Positions 1 to 7,574 of a stretch of DNA of 64,000 nucleotides are shown here, in pieces. Source of the DNA: Niallia alba (lineage in GTDB: Bacteria; Bacillota; Bacilli; Bacillales; Cytobacillaceae). A model generated the notes under the pieces. It ran no database searches, was not told the origin of the DNA, and saw nothing but the letters and a program-made list of their open reading frames with translations. Numbering within the stretch: the stretch's first letter is position 1; every line of letters begins with the position of its first letter. A program made the position numbers and the translations under genes. The stretch covers positions 3,264,001 through 3,328,000 of the forward strand of contig NZ_JABBPK010000001.1 in NCBI RefSeq assembly GCF_012933555.1, in the 5' to 3' direction.

Positions 1-1
1 A

Positions 2-205
2 AAAGTAATTGGGGAACTAGACGATATTCTTACAAAGCTAGATTTTGGCAATATGGATGACTATATGATTGATATCTTCTCCCATTCTAAATCAGAGGGA
101 GAAATGAAAATCAAAATGGATAATTTAACGAGCATGATTGAATTTGCACAGAATATGAAGGAAGGTGAAGCATATGAAGCAGCAGGAAATTCATCAATTT
201 CTTGA
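2..205 (+). CDS. yqhH: C-terminal end of a YqhH-like SNF2 helicase (partial)
   Basis: An open frame enters from the left edge and ends at TGA 203-205, giving about 67 residues rich in acidic and Met residues (for example GNMDDYMIDIFSHSKSEGEM). No catalytic motif lies in the window. The call rests mainly on position: in B. subtilis the SNF2-type helicase gene yqhH precedes yqhG on the same strand. The stop overlaps the yqhG start by about 32 bases, so the two are probably translationally coupled. The family assignment is an inference; a search with the full upstream gene would settle it. Confidence 0.55.
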   Translation, partial: KVIGELDDILTKLDFGNMDDYMIDIFSHSKSEGEMKIKMDNLTSMIEFAQNMKEGEAYEAAGNSSIS

Positions 206-980
206 ACGATTTTTCAGCGCGAATGATTGTGAAATAGTAGAGAATAAACTTGGTTATCTAACCGTACAACTTACCATTGAGATGGATAAAGAGTTAATGA
301 ATCGCCCTTTTTATTGGCATTATCTTGAAAAGACTGGCGGCACACCAAACCCTGCCAGTCTTACCCTCATCACAAATCCAAAGCTTGCACCAGACGATAT
401 AAAGGGCGAATTAATTCATTTTGGCTCTCCTCGTCTTCATCAGCTTTTTGCTTCTGCTAAAAATTTATCGAAGTATATACGTTTATACGAAAAAAAAACA
501 GGACAAGGTCAGCAACAAACATCATTAAAACCTTGGCTAGCCCTTAATGTGAAAATATCGTATCAATGTGACAGAAAACGGGATGTATTTCAATCAATTG
601 GGCTACAGCTAATCAATGGTCAAATAGCAACAGATTTTCAAGCAAAGATTGAGAAGATGAATCTTTCTGCCAAAATTCCCGATTATGCGTTTACCCTTTC
701 TCCGTTAATTATGCCAAAAAGCGGGATAACAAGAATTGAGAATATGATAAAACAATCATTATTAGCAGAAGATCATACATGGGCAGAAGAAGCGCAAGAA
801 AGATGGAAAAAGGATTTAGAATTGCTAGAGCATTTTTATGAAGATATGGAAGACATGGAGGAAGAACAAGAAACATTGGAGACGGAAAGATTAGCTCTAC
901 AGGAGCAGTATGAACCAAAGATTAATATTTCGATTATTAATGGCGGGCTATTCTATTTAGCTTCAGAAGCTGTTTCCTAA
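174..980 (+). CDS. yqhG: YqhG family protein of unknown function
   Basis: A soluble protein of about 268 residues matching the Bacillus YqhG family (function unknown). The N-terminus is typical of the family: FLERFF, then VQLTIEMDKELMNRPFYWHY and EKTGGTPNP. The C-terminal third is strongly acidic and probably coiled-coil (EDMEDMEEEQETLETERLAL). I chose ATG 174, with an AAGGTG ribosome binding site six bases upstream, over the in-frame GTG at 165, which lies inside that site. It follows the yqhH-like gene with overlap and is followed by a hairpin terminator shared with the convergent yqzE. There is no signal peptide or membrane segment. Function remains unknown. Confidence 0.85.
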   Translation: MKQQEIHQFLERFFSANDCEIVENKLGYLTVQLTIEMDKELMNRPFYWHYLEKTGGTPNPASLTLITNPKLAPDDIKGELIHFGSPRLHQLFASAKNLSKYIRLYEKKTGQGQQQTSLKPWLALNVKISYQCDRKRDVFQSIGLQLINGQIATDFQAKIEKMNLSAKIPDYAFTLSPLIMPKSGITRIENMIKQSLLAEDHTWAEEAQERWKKDLELLEHFYEDMEDMEEEQETLETERLALQEQYEPKINISIINGGLFYLASEAVS

Positions 981-989
981 ACCATAATC

Positions 990-1041
990 ATGAAAAAAGG
1001 AGCAGATTTATGCTTTAATAAGCTAAATCCACTCCTTTTCA
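990..1041. terminator. Bidirectional terminator between yqhG and yqzE
   Basis: An inverted repeat pairs AAAAGGAGCAGATTTA with TAAATCCACTCCTTTT around a 13-base loop, with A/T tracts on both sides. It sits in the convergent gap between yqhG (+) and yqzE (-), so it can end both transcripts. Confidence 0.7.
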
Positions 1042-1045
1042 TAAC

Positions 1046-1234
1046 CTATCTTCTTACCTTTCTACGCTTAAAGCTAAATATAATTAAATAAGGTAAAACT
1101 CCAAACCATCTCAGCATAAATGGCTCTTTCAGCCCTTTTCTTTCCGCTCTTAACTTTTGCCTTTCTTCTTTAGGCTGATCCATATACTGGACAAATGTTT
1201 GGGTCAAATACTTCACATAATCATTGGTATTCAT
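1046..1234 (-). CDS. yqzE: YqzE family small protein
   Basis: A 62-residue basic protein of the YqzE family. It begins MNTNDYVKYLTQTFVQYMDQ and continues with a Lys/Arg-rich middle and a hydrophobic FGVLPYLIIFSFKRRK tail, a possible short membrane-associated segment. YqzE follows comGG in Bacillus genomes, as here, 54 bases downstream, and is usually regarded as the last member of the comG transcript. No enzymatic motif is visible and the role is unknown. Co-expression with competence is inferred from position only. Confidence 0.8.
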   Translation of the reverse strand: MNTNDYVKYLTQTFVQYMDQPKEERQKLRAERKGLKEPFMLRWFGVLPYLIIFSFKRRKVRR

Positions 1235-1288
1235 CTAATCACCTACTCTAGCATTTGTACTAGGATAGCCCTATCGTTTGGTTTTTAT

Positions 1289-1669
1289 TCATTCTATCCA
1301 TTTCGTCATTTTATTCTGCTCCATATCAAAGTAGCTTATTGCATAGATCGGCTTTATCCCAGCTTTCATATTTAATTGATAATCGATTTTAAAAGTAGTA
1401 CGCGAATTTTTTTCTATTGTATAAAAAACATTACCATGTAAAAAAGTCTTTGTACCAGAAAGTTCAGGATGTTCTTCTGTAGAAAGTTCATATTCAATTT
1501 CTTTTAAGGAAGACAGAAAATAATATTCTTGCATATTGCTATTTTTCACACTAACTTCTATCCCTTTCTTATTTACATAGATCCCATACAAAATAAATAA
1601 AAAATAGATGAAAAGGATATACACACATAAAGATAACGGGTAAATAAATCCTTTATTATTCCTGATCAA
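1289..1669 (-). CDS. comGG: Competence pseudopilus protein ComGG
   Basis: A 126-residue protein, last of the seven comG genes. It has one N-terminal membrane segment (roughly residues 10-30, YPLSLCVYILFIYFLFILYG) followed by an extracytoplasmic domain. ComGG is a minor pseudopilin that lacks the canonical prepilin cleavage motif, and none is seen here. In the B. subtilis system it acts with ComGC, GD, GE and GF to build the structure that gives DNA access to ComEA at the membrane. The gene starts 6 bases after comGF ends. Sequence identity in this family is low, so the call relies on operon position plus topology. Confidence 0.85.
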   Translation of the reverse strand: MIRNNKGFIYPLSLCVYILFIYFLFILYGIYVNKKGIEVSVKNSNMQEYYFLSSLKEIEYELSTEEHPELSGTKTFLHGNVFYTIEKNSRTTFKIDYQLNMKAGIKPIYAISYFDMEQNKMTKWIE

Positions 1670-1675
1670 TTCCCA

Positions 1676-2119
1676 TCACTCCAAAAACATAAGATAAGAT
1701 CTTATGCTAGTCTCTTTTTCCATCGCAAATCGGTCCGTTACCTTCACTTGAAAACCGTTCTTCTGCATAGTAAACTCGACGCTGTTAATACCTTGCAACG
1801 CTACCTCATGTCCTGTTGAATCTACTCGCCTTCTAATATTGCTGCCATATTTTTCATAAGTTACGACCCTTCCATCCACATAAAGGACTAACTTATTGTT
1901 AGCAACCGCAATTCCTTGGGACATTTTTGTTTCTTTTTTTAATTCAAGAATAAATAGTTCCCACTCCATGTCCTGCAGTTCTTTTTCCGAAAATTGACGA
2001 TCAAGCATTAATTGAAGAGGAGTAAATAAGAGAGAAAGAATAATAGTAAAAATAAAAAAAGAAAGCAGCATTTCCAATAAAACATAGCCTTTATTATTGA
2101 GAAGGAATAAATTCTTCAT
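1676..2119 (-). CDS. comGF: Competence pseudopilus minor subunit ComGF
   Basis: A protein of about 147 residues with an N-terminal hydrophobic helix (GYVLLEMLLSFFIFTIILSLLF) in place of a canonical prepilin site, as is usual for ComGF. The C-terminal two thirds match the ComGF pattern (GQGIxxVxFT..KNGFQVKVTD-like region). ATG 2119 overlaps the comGE stop in an ATGA arrangement, which I prefer to the GTG nine bases upstream. Translational coupling along the operon is likely. It serves in assembly of the DNA-uptake pseudopilus across the membrane and wall. Confidence 0.85.
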   Translation of the reverse strand: MKNLFLLNNKGYVLLEMLLSFFIFTIILSLLFTPLQLMLDRQFSEKELQDMEWELFILELKKETKMSQGIAVANNKLVLYVDGRVVTYEKYGSNIRRRVDSTGHEVALQGINSVEFTMQKNGFQVKVTDRFAMEKETSIRSYLMFLE

Positions 2120-2439
2120 TCTGTCCACACATCACAGATTTTTTTTGATTGCTGGAATACATTTTCATACTGTATACAGACTTTATTATCTTCCTCCCAA
2201 AAGATGGGATAAGTCTGTTCCTTCTTTTCAATAGAAGATATTCCTTTTTCTGCTTCTCCTAATTTCACTTCCATTAAATATTGATAAAACAGTTCATGAA
2301 CAAACTTACTTTGTGCTGAATCCTCTAACTGTTTTAGAACATGGATATATACCGGCATCCACGTAAGTGCAATTAAAAGCCATATCGTAAATGCCAATAA
2401 ATAATCCGGTAACATAAATCCTTTACAATTTAGTCGCAT
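2116..2439 (-). CDS. comGE: Competence minor pseudopilin ComGE
   Basis: A protein of about 107 residues with a type IV pilin-like start: MRLNCKGFMLPDYLLAFTIW, so the processing site K-G|F is present although the +5 Glu is replaced by Asp two residues earlier. A single N-terminal transmembrane helix follows. ATG 2439 has AAAGGGCG six bases upstream and lies inside the end of comGD, so I prefer it to the GTG-type start at 2457. It is one of the minor pseudopilins required for transformation. Its place between comGD and comGF agrees with the conserved order. Confidence 0.85.
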   Translation of the reverse strand: MRLNCKGFMLPDYLLAFTIWLLIALTWMPVYIHVLKQLEDSAQSKFVHELFYQYLMEVKLGEAEKGISSIEKKEQTYPIFWEEDNKVCIQYENVFQQSKKICDVWTE

Positions 2440-2860
2440 AGAATCGCCCTTTACCAATTTGAATCGTTAACTTATAGTCTTGTTTACCTATTCGAAACTC
2501 TAATGTGCCAAATTTAGAAAAATTCCCATTTGAATTGATGTTAAAAGAAAGCATTGTATTATTAGAAAAACTGATGTCATTATCATAATAGCGCTCCACT
2601 ATATTTCCGGTATTAACATCAGCACGGATGTAGTAATGATGCAAACTAGGGAAGATTCTTACCTGCACTGGTAGTTGATTTTCAATCGCAAAGGCTTGTG
2701 CATAATAGAGATCTCCCTCCAATTGAGTAATGAAATGATTTTCATTAAGCGAGGTTTGCTGTGAGGTGACTAAGAATATCGATAAAGAAGAAATAATCAC
2801 TAATAATGATATTGCAACAAGCATTTCTATTAATGTAAAGCCTCTTTGATTTGCTATCAT
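2423..2860 (-). CDS. comGD: Competence minor pseudopilin ComGD
   Basis: A 145-residue pseudopilin with a clear prepilin motif RGFTLIEMLVAISLLVIISS at residues 6-25: cleavage is expected after Gly7, with Glu at +5 and a hydrophobic helix after it. The remainder is a small soluble domain with the type II/IV minor pilin pattern (QLEGDLYYAQAFAIENQLPV). ATG 2860 overlaps the comGC stop (ATGA), indicating coupled translation. It is processed by the prepilin peptidase ComC, which is not in this window. Confidence 0.9.
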   Translation of the reverse strand: MIANQRGFTLIEMLVAISLLVIISSLSIFLVTSQQTSLNENHFITQLEGDLYYAQAFAIENQLPVQVRIFPSLHHYYIRADVNTGNIVERYYDNDISFSNNTMLSFNINSNGNFSKFGTLEFRIGKQDYKLTIQIGKGRFYATKL

Positions 2861-3243
2861 GGATTATCCGTACCAGAAGTAGAAACTACTCCGTTTGTAA
2901 TAATTAATTCCTTGCCATTCGTACATTTTTTTTGATCATTTGTTATATAATTTTCTTCTTCCAATTTAGCAATATTCTCTGGATATGATTTATGCTCCAT
3001 ATAATAGGATTGGACCTCTGCTTGTACCATCTTTGTTAAAGCTTCACAACCAGTATTATTTATTTTTGAATTATGCTTGGTGATATTTGGAATGGTAACA
3101 ATCAATAATATCGAAATAACGACCAAGACGATCATCATTTCAATTAGTGTAAAGGCATTTTGCTCGTTAATTTTTTTGACAGCTAAACGAGCATATTTGC
3201 CCCCTTTCATTTCAATTAATGTAAATCCCTTTTCGTTCTTCAT
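2857..3243 (-). CDS. comGC: Competence major pseudopilin ComGC with duplicated prepilin motif
   Basis: The main subunit of the competence pseudopilus. The body is typical: FTLIEMMIVLVVISILL helix, then a soluble domain with two cysteines (NTGCEAL and KKCTNG) that form the stabilising disulfide in the family. The N-terminus is odd. A complete motif EKGFTLIEM occurs at residues 4-12, then about 18 mostly charged residues, then AFTLIEMMIVL at residues 30-40, where the residue before the cleavage point is Ala, not Gly. The family usually has a single motif in the first dozen residues. The first ATG has a good AAAGGAG site; an internal ATG (3210) is a possible start. See findings. Confidence 0.9.
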   Translation of the reverse strand: MKNEKGFTLIEMKGGKYARLAVKKINEQNAFTLIEMMIVLVVISILLIVTIPNITKHNSKINNTGCEALTKMVQAEVQSYYMEHKSYPENIAKLEEENYITNDQKKCTNGKELIITNGVVSTSGTDNP

Positions 3244-3261
3244 TTTCTTCTCCTTTCACAA

Positions 3262-4299
3262 TTAAAATCCATCTAATAATTGAAACATTGGCATTAATAC
3301 GGACAAATAAATAGAAATGATTAATATACCGACACTTGCGTATAGAGTTGGTTGAAGGACTTTTATTGTTTGTTGTAAATTTTCTTCTATTTGCGTTAAG
3401 CAATAGTTTCCAAAATAATAGAATTCTTGATCAAGCTTTCCATTTTCCTGGCCATGGCGAATAATTTGTAATAGTTCTCTATCCAAAAAAACAAACGGTG
3501 CAAAAGCATGTTGAAGATGAACACCTTTTTTTAATCGATAAATAGTAATTTTACCTATTTCCGAGTAGAGTCTTTGCTCCTTATTTTCTTGGAAGAATTG
3601 CAAACATTCATAAATAGAAAATCCGCTGGATAATAAATAACTTAACTGGATAGAAAGAAGATAAGAGAAATAGTGTTTCACAAATTTACCTACAAATGGG
3701 ATACGCGCTAATAAATTCATTTGAACAATGATATTTGACTTACGGAAATACAAATAATAATAGAGAATGCTTGAGAAAAGTAAGAGAAGTAAGACTACAC
3801 AGAAATACGGAATAATATGATCAATAAACTGGAGAAAAAGGAGAAAGAAATTTTTATTTATATTCATCGTTACAAAAATGGAATTAAATTTCGGTATGAG
3901 TATGCTTTGAACGAAGAAAAATAAAACGAAGGTAAATAATAATAAAAAGACAGGATAGGAAAGAATTTTCCTTAATTTTTTGATGGTATCTTGCTTATTT
4001 TGAATCATTTTACTGGCATCTTGAAAGGCATTAGCAAATCCTCCATGTTTTTCAGCAAAATAAACAAAGCTAATAACCTGACGATCAAAATTTAATCTCA
4101 CAAGGTTTTCAAAAAATGTATCCCCTCCTTTTAATGAACCGTAACAAGCATTTATATCTTCCATTCGACGATCAGGCATGTAAGAACAGGAAGATTGAAC
4201 TGCCTCTGCCATGGAATATCCCCTATCCAGCAATTCTCCTATACACTTTAAAAATCTAGCTTGTTCTAAATTAGACCATGCATTATTTTTTTTCATCAT
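3262..4299 (-). CDS. comGB: Competence platform protein ComGB (type II secretion F family)
   Basis: A polytopic inner-membrane protein of about 345 residues related to GspF/PilC. Two F-domain repeats are visible (FLKCIGELLDRGYSMAEAV near residue 20 and LLSSGFSIYECLQFF in the second half), with three main hydrophobic segments, the last near the C-terminus (ASVGILIISIYLSVLMPMF). It is the membrane platform that works with the ATPase ComGA to assemble ComGC. Two adjacent ATG codons (4299, 4296) follow GGTGG; an upstream ATG at 4314 behind AAAGGGG is possible. All overlap the end of comGA. Confidence 0.9.
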   Translation of the reverse strand: MMKKNNAWSNLEQARFLKCIGELLDRGYSMAEAVQSSCSYMPDRRMEDINACYGSLKGGDTFFENLVRLNFDRQVISFVYFAEKHGGFANAFQDASKMIQNKQDTIKKLRKILSYPVFLLLFTFVLFFFVQSILIPKFNSIFVTMNINKNFFLLFLQFIDHIIPYFCVVLLLLLFSSILYYYLYFRKSNIIVQMNLLARIPFVGKFVKHYFSYLLSIQLSYLLSSGFSIYECLQFFQENKEQRLYSEIGKITIYRLKKGVHLQHAFAPFVFLDRELLQIIRHGQENGKLDQEFYYFGNYCLTQIEENLQQTIKVLQPTLYASVGILIISIYLSVLMPMFQLLDGF

Positions 4300-5350
4300 A
4301 AATCCACCGTTCATATTCCCCTTTCTTTATATAACCTAATGCTATACCTTTACAAATAATCTCGCCTAATGATTTATAGTTATTTGTCAAACTATCGGTT
4401 TGATTATAAAGAATTGCAGGAATCTTACGTCCTGTTATCATTTCAAACACGGTTGACCGCTTTAAACGATCATTTAAACGGTAACAGCTAGGCGAACATC
4501 CATCATCACAAAATGGACATACTATCTCGACCAATCTTTGGGCAGTAACAGCAATTAAGGTTTGTTCAATTTCTGTCTCCTTAATACCAAACTCCAATAA
4601 GCGATGAATCGCACCTTTCGCATCCCTTGTATGCATGGTAGTCAACACCAAATGTCCTGTTAAACTCGCTCTTATTGCAATATGTGCTGTTTCTTTATCA
4701 CGGATTTCTCCAACCATAATAATATCAGGATCATGACGTAGGATTGCTTTTAAGCCAGTAGAATACGTAATTCCTGCTTTCTCATTAACTTGGATTTGCA
4801 GAACATTTTCCTGTGTTTTTTCAATTGGATCTTCTAAACTAATAACATTTCGTTGATAAAGATGTGCATTTTCATTTAAGAGGGAATAGAGTGTTGTCGT
4901 TTTCCCTGATCCAGTCGGACCGGTGAGAATTATTAATCCATGAGCGTGCTTTAACAAGGAAATTAATTTACGCGAAATATTCGGAAATAAGGAGATGTGA
5001 TAGATTGGGAGCATATTTTGATCGGTAAGTACACGAATTACTAAGCTTTCATGGGGATGGGATGGTAAGGTCGATAAACGTAAACCAATATACTGACCAT
5101 TGACTGTTGTGGAAATAGAACCATTTTGCGGTTTTCTTCTTTCGCCAATATCCATAGAGGCCGTAAATTTGAAGTGGGAAATTAATTTGTCACATTCCAC
5201 AGATGATATTACTAATCTAGTAAGCAAACGATTAGCAATCCGTAATTGAAGGATGGATTCCTTTTGCCTTGGGGTTATGTGAATATCAGTAGCGTTCTGC
5301 TCTACTGCATCACGTATAATCCGATTTGCTAGTGCTTCAATAGATAACAC
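4283..5350 (-). CDS. comGA: Competence assembly ATPase ComGA
   Basis: A 355-residue GspE/PilB-family traffic ATPase, slightly shorter than general secretion homologues because it lacks the long N-terminal domain. Walker A GPTGSGKTTT is at about residues 144-153, the Asp box and Walker B region DPDIIMVGEIRD at 206-217, and the His box TGHLVLTTMHTRDA after that. A C-terminal cysteine cluster (CPFCDDGCSPSC) recalls the zinc-binding motif of GspE. It energises pseudopilus assembly at the cell pole. The frame starts at GTG 5350; the nearby ATG at 5357 is in another frame. It is the first gene of comG; I could not support a clean ComK box upstream. Confidence 0.93.
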   Translation of the reverse strand: MLSIEALANRIIRDAVEQNATDIHITPRQKESILQLRIANRLLTRLVISSVECDKLISHFKFTASMDIGERRKPQNGSISTTVNGQYIGLRLSTLPSHPHESLVIRVLTDQNMLPIYHISLFPNISRKLISLLKHAHGLIILTGPTGSGKTTTLYSLLNENAHLYQRNVISLEDPIEKTQENVLQIQVNEKAGITYSTGLKAILRHDPDIIMVGEIRDKETAHIAIRASLTGHLVLTTMHTRDAKGAIHRLLEFGIKETEIEQTLIAVTAQRLVEIVCPFCDDGCSPSCYRLNDRLKRSTVFEMITGRKIPAILYNQTDSLTNNYKSLGEIICKGIALGYIKKGEYERWIYDEKK

Positions 5351-5562
5351 TTTTCATTTAACACCACCTTTTTATTTATTCGATTACTTATTTCGACAAA
5401 AAAGGTGAAATTCCTTCTTCACTTATAAATTTTTTTCTTTTTATTATCGCACCCTACAAAAGGTACTGTTGATTAACCTTTCAGAGAATTTCCGAAAAAA
5501 TTCAGTTTGTTTTCCGTATAAAAAATTCATCTTTCATCCATATTATATATATCAAATATTTT

Positions 5563-5634
5563 TGGGCTATAGCCAAGTGGTAAGGCAACGGACTTTGACT
5601 CCGTCACTCGTTGGTTCGAATCCAGCTAGCCCAG
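5563..5634 (+). tRNA. tRNA-Gln (anticodon TTG)
   Basis: A full cloverleaf of 72 bases can be folded: acceptor TGGGCTA pairs with TAGCCCA (5627-5633), D arm GCC...GGC, anticodon stem ACGGA/TCCGT with loop CTTTGAC (anticodon TTG), and T arm GTTGG-TTCGAAT-CCAGC. The discriminator base is G and no CCA is encoded. It is followed by a strong terminator four bases downstream. A tRNA-Gln also lies next to comGA in B. subtilis. Confidence 0.97.
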
Positions 5635-5637
5635 TTA

Positions 5638-5664
5638 GGACCCGTCTTTTCGGGTCCTTTTTTT
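5638..5664 (+). terminator. Terminator of tRNA-Gln
   Basis: GGACCCG, a six-base loop, CGGGTCC, then seven T: a textbook intrinsic terminator immediately after the tRNA. Confidence 0.95.
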
Positions 5665-5676
5665 ATATAGAAAAAT

Positions 5677-6050
5677 GGGGCTGTGATATATTTATTCCAG
5701 CCAAGGATAAAACCGAACAATTATACGAATCTGCTAATGAAAGTCCCGTATAATTGTTTGATTTTTTCATTTGTTTTTAAAAGGATGTTTCCATGAAGTT
5801 TAGTGCGGTTCCCCGCAGCCGGAATACACTTCGCTTTCCGTGGGGCTAAGCTTAAGCCTCCTCAGCTTCGCCTCCGGGGTCTCAGACTGTCTCGCTAATC
5901 CCACTGGAGTCTACGTGTATTCCGGCTGCTCTATTTTCCCAACTAATTATATCTCCTCTTGTAAAAAGTATGCGAAAGCAGCCGCTATTTACTAGCTAAA
6001 TTAGAGATTGTTCGTCTTTACAGAGTATCTATTTAGTTATGTCCCAACCT
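5677..6050. repeat. Dispersed ~380-bp repeat, copy A
   Basis: An intergenic element whose ends form a degenerate terminal inverted repeat (GGGGCTGTGA... / ...TTATGTCCCAACC). Inside are a stem (5713-5762; CGAACAATTATACG with CGTATAATTGTTTG) and a perfect 15-bp inverted repeat at 5815-5829 and 5915-5929 (GCAGCCGGAATACAC). Copies B (25927-28060, interrupted) and C (40784-41171) share both ends, and copy D (52903-53001) is an internal derivative. It contains no credible gene. Confidence 0.85.
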
Positions 6051-6063
6051 TGTGGCTTATCTG

Positions 6064-6149
6064 TTATACATTCATATCATCATGTTGAATCTGCGACTTT
6101 TCAATTTGAATGGTTGTATGGTCAATGTTAAATTTTTCTTTTAAACATC
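6064..6149 (-). other. Out-of-frame C-terminal tail of the CDF transporter
   Basis: Read in the next frame, these bases encode LKEKFNIDHTTIQIE plus a short tail ending at 6064, which is the expected C-terminal end of CzcD-type CDF proteins. The upstream frame stops at GTT TAA where GTTTTA would keep the frame open, so one T appears lost relative to the expected sequence. This segment is therefore a detached 3' part of the same gene rather than a separate gene. Confidence 0.75.
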
Positions 6150-6995
6150 GATTGCAAGCTGGAGAATTTCTTGACTATCGCTCTTATCATCAATTAATAG
6201 ATGGCAGCTTAACGTATCCAGTCCAGATGTGATAGTCCATATATGCAAGTCATGGACATCGATTACTCCTGCCATTCCTTCTAATTCTCTTTTTACATCT
6301 GCCTGGCTGATAGTACTTGGTGTTCCTTCCATTAATATATGAATCGAATTTTTTATTACTCCCCAACCGCTTTTTAAAATTAATAACGCGACTACGACAG
6401 ATATAATTGGATCTGCGACATACCAATCAAAGAAGAGCATGAAGAAACCTGCTATAATTGCGCCAACAGAACCTAATGCATCCCCTAAAATGTGTAAATA
6501 GGCACTTCGTAAATTAACATTGTTCTCTACATCCCCTTTTCTCAATAATGCGATGGCACTGATCATATTTGCTAGTAGACCAATTACAGCTATAACCATC
6601 ATCGTTCCACTGGCTACAGTAGGTGGTTGAGAAAATCGCTGTATTGCTTCCATGATGATAAAAAAGGCGATTATAAACAGAGTAACACCATTAAATAGAG
6701 CAGCTAAAATTTCAAAGCGATAATATCCATACGTTTTATTAGCAGATGGCGGTCTAGACGCAAACCAGATTGCTAGGAAACTTAGAAAAAGGGAACTCGC
6801 ATCACTTAACATATGGCCTGCATCTGATAATAAAGCGAGGCTATTCGTAAGCAAGCCACCAAAAAACTCCAACAACATAATACCTGTCGTGATTAATAAT
6901 GCTATAAGTAAACCCTTTTTATTTCCTTCTCTTATTTCTTCAAAACCATGATGATGTCCATGATGACTATGGTCGTGTCCATGAGAATGCCCCAT
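6141..6995 (-). CDS. czcD: CzcD-type cation diffusion facilitator (zinc/cadmium/cobalt exporter), 3' frameshifted
   Basis: A 284-residue CDF-family metal/proton antiporter in the cytoplasmic membrane. It has a His-rich N-terminus (about eleven His in the first 17 residues), six predicted membrane segments, the metal-site motifs SDAGHMLSD in TM2 and HILGD in TM5, and a cytoplasmic C-terminal domain (GVIDVHDLHIWTITSG). GGAGGAAG precedes the ATG. The frame stops about 27 residues early because of a one-base deletion; the missing end is readable in the next frame to 6064. The lost end is part of the cytoplasmic dimerisation domain, so activity may be reduced or unaffected. A CzrA-like operator lies 336 bases upstream. 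Confidence 0.85.
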   Translation of the reverse strand: MGHSHGHDHSHHGHHHGFEEIREGNKKGLLIALLITTGIMLLEFFGGLLTNSLALLSDAGHMLSDASSLFLSFLAIWFASRPPSANKTYGYYRFEILAALFNGVTLFIIAFFIIMEAIQRFSQPPTVASGTMMVIAVIGLLANMISAIALLRKGDVENNVNLRSAYLHILGDALGSVGAIIAGFFMLFFDWYVADPIISVVVALLILKSGWGVIKNSIHILMEGTPSTISQADVKRELEGMAGVIDVHDLHIWTITSGLDTLSCHLLIDDKSDSQEILQLAIDV

Positions 6996-7204
6996 ATTAT
7001 CTTCCTCCTACCACTAATTAAAATCGATATATTATTAACTTTTTCAATCGCGTTTCTCTAAATATTGCTGTAGCTTTGCTGCATTAATCCTTTAGAAGTT
7101 ACTGGAATTTCTATGTATATCCCAGTTTAAGAACCTCTAGAAAATAATTTTATTCCCTATATTTTGTGGCAAAAACCAAATTTTATGACTTCCTGATCGA
7201 TAAA

Positions 7205-7262
7205 GAAAACCTCCAGCAGTGATCCCGCACTGATGGTTAATTGCACTTATCGAAAATTTACC
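7205..7262. repeat. CATCAGTG-family dispersed repeat, diverged copy
   Basis: Contains CTCCAGCAGTG and GCACTGATGGTTAATTGCAC in inverted arrangement, followed by CTTATCG. The core matches related pieces at 11992, 15741 and 25788 in this window. Confidence 0.6.
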
Positions 7263-7330
7263 GGAGAGTTTCTTAGCGATTCAGCTTGTTATAAAAAGGG
7301 AATGCAGATCAAACACGATATTTATTTTCT

Positions 7331-7352
7331 TATATGAACATATATTCATATA
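7331..7352. promoter_or_regulatory. CzrA/ArsR-type operator
   Basis: A perfect inverted repeat TATATGAA-N6-TTCATATA. The TGAA-N6-TTCA core and 6-base spacing match the known operators of CzrA-type ArsR/SmtB zinc sensors. It lies upstream of the czcD transcript on the minus strand, so it probably controls the metal exporter, although 336 bases separate them. Confidence 0.65.
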
Positions 7353-7574
7353 TAAATTATATAATCAGTACAAAAAGATGTCAATGAATGCTTTAAATAT
7401 TAATCATTAAACAATTTATTACGATGTTCATGCTTCAAACAGTGAATATGTACATTTTATGAACAAAATATTTGTGAAGTTGTGAACATTTTATAAACTT
7501 ATCGTTTTAACCATGTTTATGGTAGATTGCTATATTATAATAAAGAAAATTAGTCCTCAGGAGGAACATTTGAT

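Larger units (their letters stand above)
6996..7574. other. Intergenic region between czcD and the COG2345 regulator
   Basis: About 580 bases with no credible gene. It holds the czcD ribosome binding site at its left end, a piece of the CATCAGTG dispersed repeat near 7210-7250, the CzrA-like palindrome at 7331-7352, and an AT-rich promoter-like stretch before the regulator gene at 7575. No recognisable remnant of a czrA gene was found by eye. Confidence 0.6.

Noticed and set aside
5351-5560. Possible ComK box upstream of comGA
   Set aside because: The region is very A/T rich but I could not find a clean AAAA-N5-TTTT pair with proper spacing, so it is not claimed.
5469-5753. A 94-residue open frame on the + strand
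   Set aside because: It runs straight through the tRNA-Gln and its terminator and has no ribosome binding site.
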